64,000 nucleotides of DNA from Mesorhizobium amorphae CCNWGS0123. GTDB lineage: Bacteria > Pseudomonadota > Alphaproteobacteria > Rhizobiales > Rhizobiaceae. A program made the position numbers and the translations under genes. The notes beneath the pieces were generated by a model. That model was not told the DNA's origin. It did no database searches and was given only the letters and a program-made list of their open reading frames with translations. Numbering within the stretch: position 1 is the first letter of the stretch; each line of letters opens with the position of its first letter. Location: positions 4,896,001 through 4,960,000 of the forward strand of contig NZ_CP015318.1 of assembly GCF_001686985.1 (NCBI RefSeq). Direction: 5' to 3'. This document shows, one piece after another, positions 61,701-64,000 of the stretch.

Positions 61701-64000
61701 CTCGCCGCACTTTGCCGGCGAACTGCTGGTCACCATCGGCGCCGACAAGCTGCTGAAGACCGTGACAGCCACGGTGCCGGTCGGCGGCAGCACCGTCGAC
61801 ATCCCGGTCGGCGACGACTGGGGCGCCGGCGCCTACATCACCGCTACGCTGTTCAGGCCGGGCGATGCGCAGGAAACGCGCATGCCGGCGCGCGCCATCG
61901 GCGTCAAATGGCTGAACGTCGATCCGGGCTCGAAGAAGCTCGCCGTCACCCTGACGCCGCCCGACAAGACGATGCCGCGCCAGCAGCTGTCGATCCCGGT
62001 CTCCGTCGCCGGCGTGCAGCCCGGCAGCAATGCCTATGTCATGGTCGCCGCCGTCGATGTCGGCATCCTCAACCTCACCAACTACAAGGCGCCGGACCCG
62101 GAGAACTGGTTCTTCGGCCAGCGCATGCTCGGGCTTGAGATCCGCGACCTCTATGGCCGCCTGATCGACGGTTCGCTCGGCACCACCGGCAAGTTGCGCA
62201 CCGGCGGCGACGGCTCCAACCTGCAGGCGCAAGGCAGTCCGCCGACCGAAAAGCTGGTCGCCTTCTTCTCCGGCGTGGTCCAGCTCGATGCCGACGGCAA
62301 GGCCAGGGTCGACTTCGACATTCCGCAGTTCAACGGCACCGTGCGCGTCATGGCCGTCGCCTGGACCAAGGAAGCGGTCGGCCATGCCCAGTCCGACGTC
62401 ATCGTGCGTGATCCGATCGTGATCACCGCCGGCCTGCCGCGCTTCCTGGCGCCCGGCGATGCCGCCGTCATGCGGCTCGACATTGCGGACACCGACGGTC
62501 CGGCCGGCGACTATGCCCTGTCGATCGACACGACAGGCGATCTGTCGACCGGCGACAAACCGTTGCCCCAGAGGCTGACGCTCGCCCAGGGCAAGCGCCA
62601 GACGCTGACCGTGCCGCTGATCGCCAGGACCGCCGGCAACGCTTCACTGACCATCAAGCTCGCCCATGCCGACGGCACCAAGGTCGAGCAGACGCTCTAC
62701 GTCCCGGTGCGACCACCGCAATTGCCGGTCACCACCCGCCTGGTGGTCGACCTCAAGCCCAATGTCGGGGCGCTGCGCGTCGACAATGAACTGCTGGCGG
62801 CAAGCCTGCTCGACGGCGCTTCCGTCAGCGTCGGTGTTTCGCAGGCGGCAGCCTTCGACGTGCCGTCGCTGCTGATGACGCTCGACCGCTACCCCTATGG
62901 CTGCGCCGAGCAGACGACCAGCCGCGCCCTGCCGCTGCTTTACGTCAACGAGCTGGCATCCGGCGTCGGCATGGCCAGCGACCCGGACCTGCATAAACGC
63001 GTCCAGGAGGCCATCTACAAGGTGCTGAGCTATCAGGCCTCGGCCGGCAGCTTCGGACTGTGGGGCCCGGGCTCCGGCGATCTTTGGCTGGACGCCTATG
63101 TCAGCGACTTCCTGACCCGGGCGCGCGAGCAGAAATACGACGTGCCTGCACTGGCGATGAGCCAGGCGCTAAACAATCTGCAGAACTCGCTCGGCTACGA
63201 CCAGGACGTCCAGGGTCGCGGCAGCGAGATCGCCTACGCGCTCTATGTGCTCGCCCGCAACAAGGAGGCTTCGGTCGGCGACCTGCGTTACTACGCCGAC
63301 ACGCAGCTCGAGGCCTTCACCAGCCCGATGGCCGTCGCCCAGTTGGCGGCGAGCCTGGCGCTCTATGGCGATACGCAGCGCTCGGAAGCCACCTTCCAGG
63401 CGGCGTTCCGGCTGGCCCAGTCGGCCACCGACTACGACTACTACCGCTCGGACTACGGTTCGCCGTTGCGTGACGGCGCGGCGATGCTGGCGCTTGCCGC
63501 GGAATCGAAGCCGGTGCCGACCATCGTGCCGGCACTGACCAAGCTGGTGGCGAGGAAGCGCGCCGACGCCCGCTGGACGAGCACGCAGGACGAGTCCTGG
63601 ATGCTGCTGGCGGCGCGGGCGCTGAAGGAGGGCAACGACTCGATCACGCTGACGGTCAATGGCGCCCCACATGCCGGCGGCTATTCCGACCAGCTCAGTG
63701 GCAGCGACATAGCCGACAGCCCGCTCACCATCGCCAACACCGGCAAGACGCCGCTGCAGGCGGTGGTCACCACGGTGGCCTCGCCGGTCGAGCCGCTGCC
63801 GGCCGGCGGCGACGGCTTCACCATCGAGCGCACCTACTACAAGCTCGACGGCACCGAGGCCAACGTCACCGAGGTCCAGCAGAACGAACGCTATGTGGTC
63901 GTGCTCAAGGTCTACGAGCAGAACAAGTGGCCATCGCGCCTCTTGATCACAGATCTGTTGCCGGCGGGCTTCGAGATCGACAATCCGGGTCTGGTTTCCA
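58771..64000 (+). CDS. Alpha-2-macroglobulin family protein with N-terminal PAN/apple domain, partial
   Basis: The open frame runs 1743 codons to the end of the window with no stop. A signal peptide (LSFLLLLFFALGSVAQAAEA) is followed by a PAN/apple-type domain (residues about 40-85: LDQCKTTCLGDPACRAFTYN, AKWCFLKSD), then the long macroglobulin-domain region. The thioester motif YGCAEQTTS has its cysteine at about residue 1378, with QEESW-like helices in the following alpha-alpha barrel. Bacterial homologues trap proteases in the periplasm and often sit beside pbpC, which would lie past the window. GGAGGG lies five bases before the ATG. The protein's end and any anchor are not visible. Confidence 0.9.
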   Translation, partial: MAMRAARGLSFLLLLFFALGSVAQAAEARRIVTTDNSDYFGFDLRSDQNVSLDQCKTTCLGDPACRAFTYNTKAKWCFLKSDYNQLKTFNGAIAGKVANVDGDPDIGAPPELAFFPNWMADQAQQYRNKLTDPAYDKPAEGLEALKAAAEQSSLTGDHRSAMQKYEAAVSVLPDDGHLWFELARETLAVQPASNTSEASTLPANATSAGFNAYKLLRTTRTRAEVLALLGAGLDRRDLYRPALQAYEASLALVASPSVQADYADLKSRRGFRVIDHTVDADTSAPRICAQFSEDLVKTGVDYAQFVTVDNAPPKGVEAKDKQICVEGLEHGQHYEVTFRTGLPAAIGEVISVPVVLSIYVQDRAPSARFTGDSFVLPAGARRGIPVVTVNMAAAEMKLYRIGDRSLAQLLSGYQFLKQLDGYDLSNISDQMGEPVWEGQLDIANDLNKEVTTSFPVDEALPQRKPGVYVLTAQAVDDKSDEYNSRATQWFVVSDIGLSTYTGQDGLNVFARSLGTAKPISGAELTLLARNNEILGNATTDAEGRAVFNPGLTRGDGGMVPAVLMAKQGDNDFVFLDMGRAGFDLSDRGVSGRPAPGALDVYAWTERGIYRAGEDVHVAALARDGAAKAVENLPLTFIFTRPDGVENRRIVSDGASAGGHAVDLPLEPNAMRGTWTVSIYTDPKQAAVASQMFLVEDFVPDRIEFDLSADKKEIAQGETANVTVDGRFLYGAPAAGLALEGELTLSTARDWDRFKGYSFGLADEQSAEPSVAPLTGLPVVGEDGKAIFPVSVDQLPSTTKLVDAKVTVRMRETGGRAVERSLEIGIRPQGHMIGIRPDFDNDEVPQGGTAKFSLIAVDPDGKREALKGALWSLVKVERNYQWYRSNNSWNYEPVTFTKSVANGQVDLSADGEATVSLPVDWGRYRLQVETADPEGPATSYEFDGGWYVSSTTTETPDGLEIALDKDTYAAGEVARLKVSPHFAGELLVTIGADKLLKTVTATVPVGGSTVDIPVGDDWGAGAYITATLFRPGDAQETRMPARAIGVKWLNVDPGSKKLAVTLTPPDKTMPRQQLSIPVSVAGVQPGSNAYVMVAAVDVGILNLTNYKAPDPENWFFGQRMLGLEIRDLYGRLIDGSLGTTGKLRTGGDGSNLQAQGSPPTEKLVAFFSGVVQLDADGKARVDFDIPQFNGTVRVMAVAWTKEAVGHAQSDVIVRDPIVITAGLPRFLAPGDAAVMRLDIADTDGPAGDYALSIDTTGDLSTGDKPLPQRLTLAQGKRQTLTVPLIARTAGNASLTIKLAHADGTKVEQTLYVPVRPPQLPVTTRLVVDLKPNVGALRVDNELLAASLLDGASVSVGVSQAAAFDVPSLLMTLDRYPYGCAEQTTSRALPLLYVNELASGVGMASDPDLHKRVQEAIYKVLSYQASAGSFGLWGPGSGDLWLDAYVSDFLTRAREQKYDVPALAMSQALNNLQNSLGYDQDVQGRGSEIAYALYVLARNKEASVGDLRYYADTQLEAFTSPMAVAQLAASLALYGDTQRSEATFQAAFRLAQSATDYDYYRSDYGSPLRDGAAMLALAAESKPVPTIVPALTKLVARKRADARWTSTQDESWMLLAARALKEGNDSITLTVNGAPHAGGYSDQLSGSDIADSPLTIANTGKTPLQAVVTTVASPVEPLPAGGDGFTIERTYYKLDGTEANVTEVQQNERYVVVLKVYEQNKWPSRLLITDLLPAGFEIDNPGLVS

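Noticed and set aside
60220..62385. A 721-codon open frame on the minus strand inside the alpha-2-macroglobulin gene
   Set aside because: It is the GC-rich shadow of the sense frame, which has a signal peptide, apple domain and thioester.
1..64000. CRISPR arrays, insertion sequences, phage genes, toxin-antitoxin or defence systems
   Set aside because: I found no regularly spaced repeats, transposase, integrase or recognisable defence gene anywhere in the window.

Overview
The window is 64 kb of GC-rich chromosomal DNA with the gene content of a Rhizobiales alphaproteobacterium, most likely Mesorhizobium or a close relative. That assignment is inferred from an ArsR-methyltransferase fusion next to metF, a RutR-like regulator with preT/preA, short palindromic intergenic repeats of a rhizobial kind, and several periplasmic ABC transporter operons. 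It was not tested by database search. I see no rRNA, tRNA, insertion sequence, phage gene or CRISPR array, and no gene-free stretch longer than about 300 bases, so this reads as ordinary core or near-core chromosome.

Left part (1-18 kb). A metF fragment is preceded by an ArsR-methyltransferase regulator with a perfect 16-base palindrome at its promoter. Mostly single enzymes follow: TrmO, a DUF2293 protein, a class IV aminotransferase, a MOSC protein, an isoprenylcysteine-methyltransferase-like gene broken by a one-base frameshift, a ketoacyl synthase III, Tam, EttA, a diguanylate cyclase, a secreted RNase T2, an alpha/beta hydrolase, a coupled CoA-transferase/TPP-enzyme pair, a CHRD protein, and a trans-sulfuration PLP enzyme divergent from an Lrp regulator.

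Pyrimidine block (18-36 kb). This is the most coherent system. An NMT1/THI5-type ABC transporter (18.1-21.9 kb) lies beside an operon for an omega-aminotransferase, an N-carbamoyl-beta-alanine amidohydrolase-type enzyme, dihydropyrimidinase and two small related secreted proteins (22.5-27.4 kb). A divergent RutR-like TetR gene follows, and preT-preA (dihydropyrimidine dehydrogenase) lie at 33.1-35.8 kb. Together these genes encode all steps of reductive uracil/thymine breakdown. Sequences resembling the E. coli RutR box occur upstream of both the aminotransferase operon and preT. An unrelated-looking insert (XRE regulator, two SDRs, a DUF3592 protein, DoxX, AhpD-like and Rrf2 genes; 28.3-33.0 kb) separates the two halves.

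Right part (36-64 kb). ChaC-like, VOC, small secreted and DoxX genes are followed by a methylamine module (non-pyrrolysine MttB homologue plus a dimethylglycine-dehydrogenase-like flavoprotein), a lytic transglycosylase, a complete oligopeptide-type ABC operon with a fused double ATPase, the outer-membrane tamA-tamB pair and the start of an alpha-2-macroglobulin gene that runs off the window. TamB carries a large internal duplication of about 622 residues. Two inverted copies of one ~104-bp palindromic repeat mark gene 3' ends at 31.4 and 43.6 kb.
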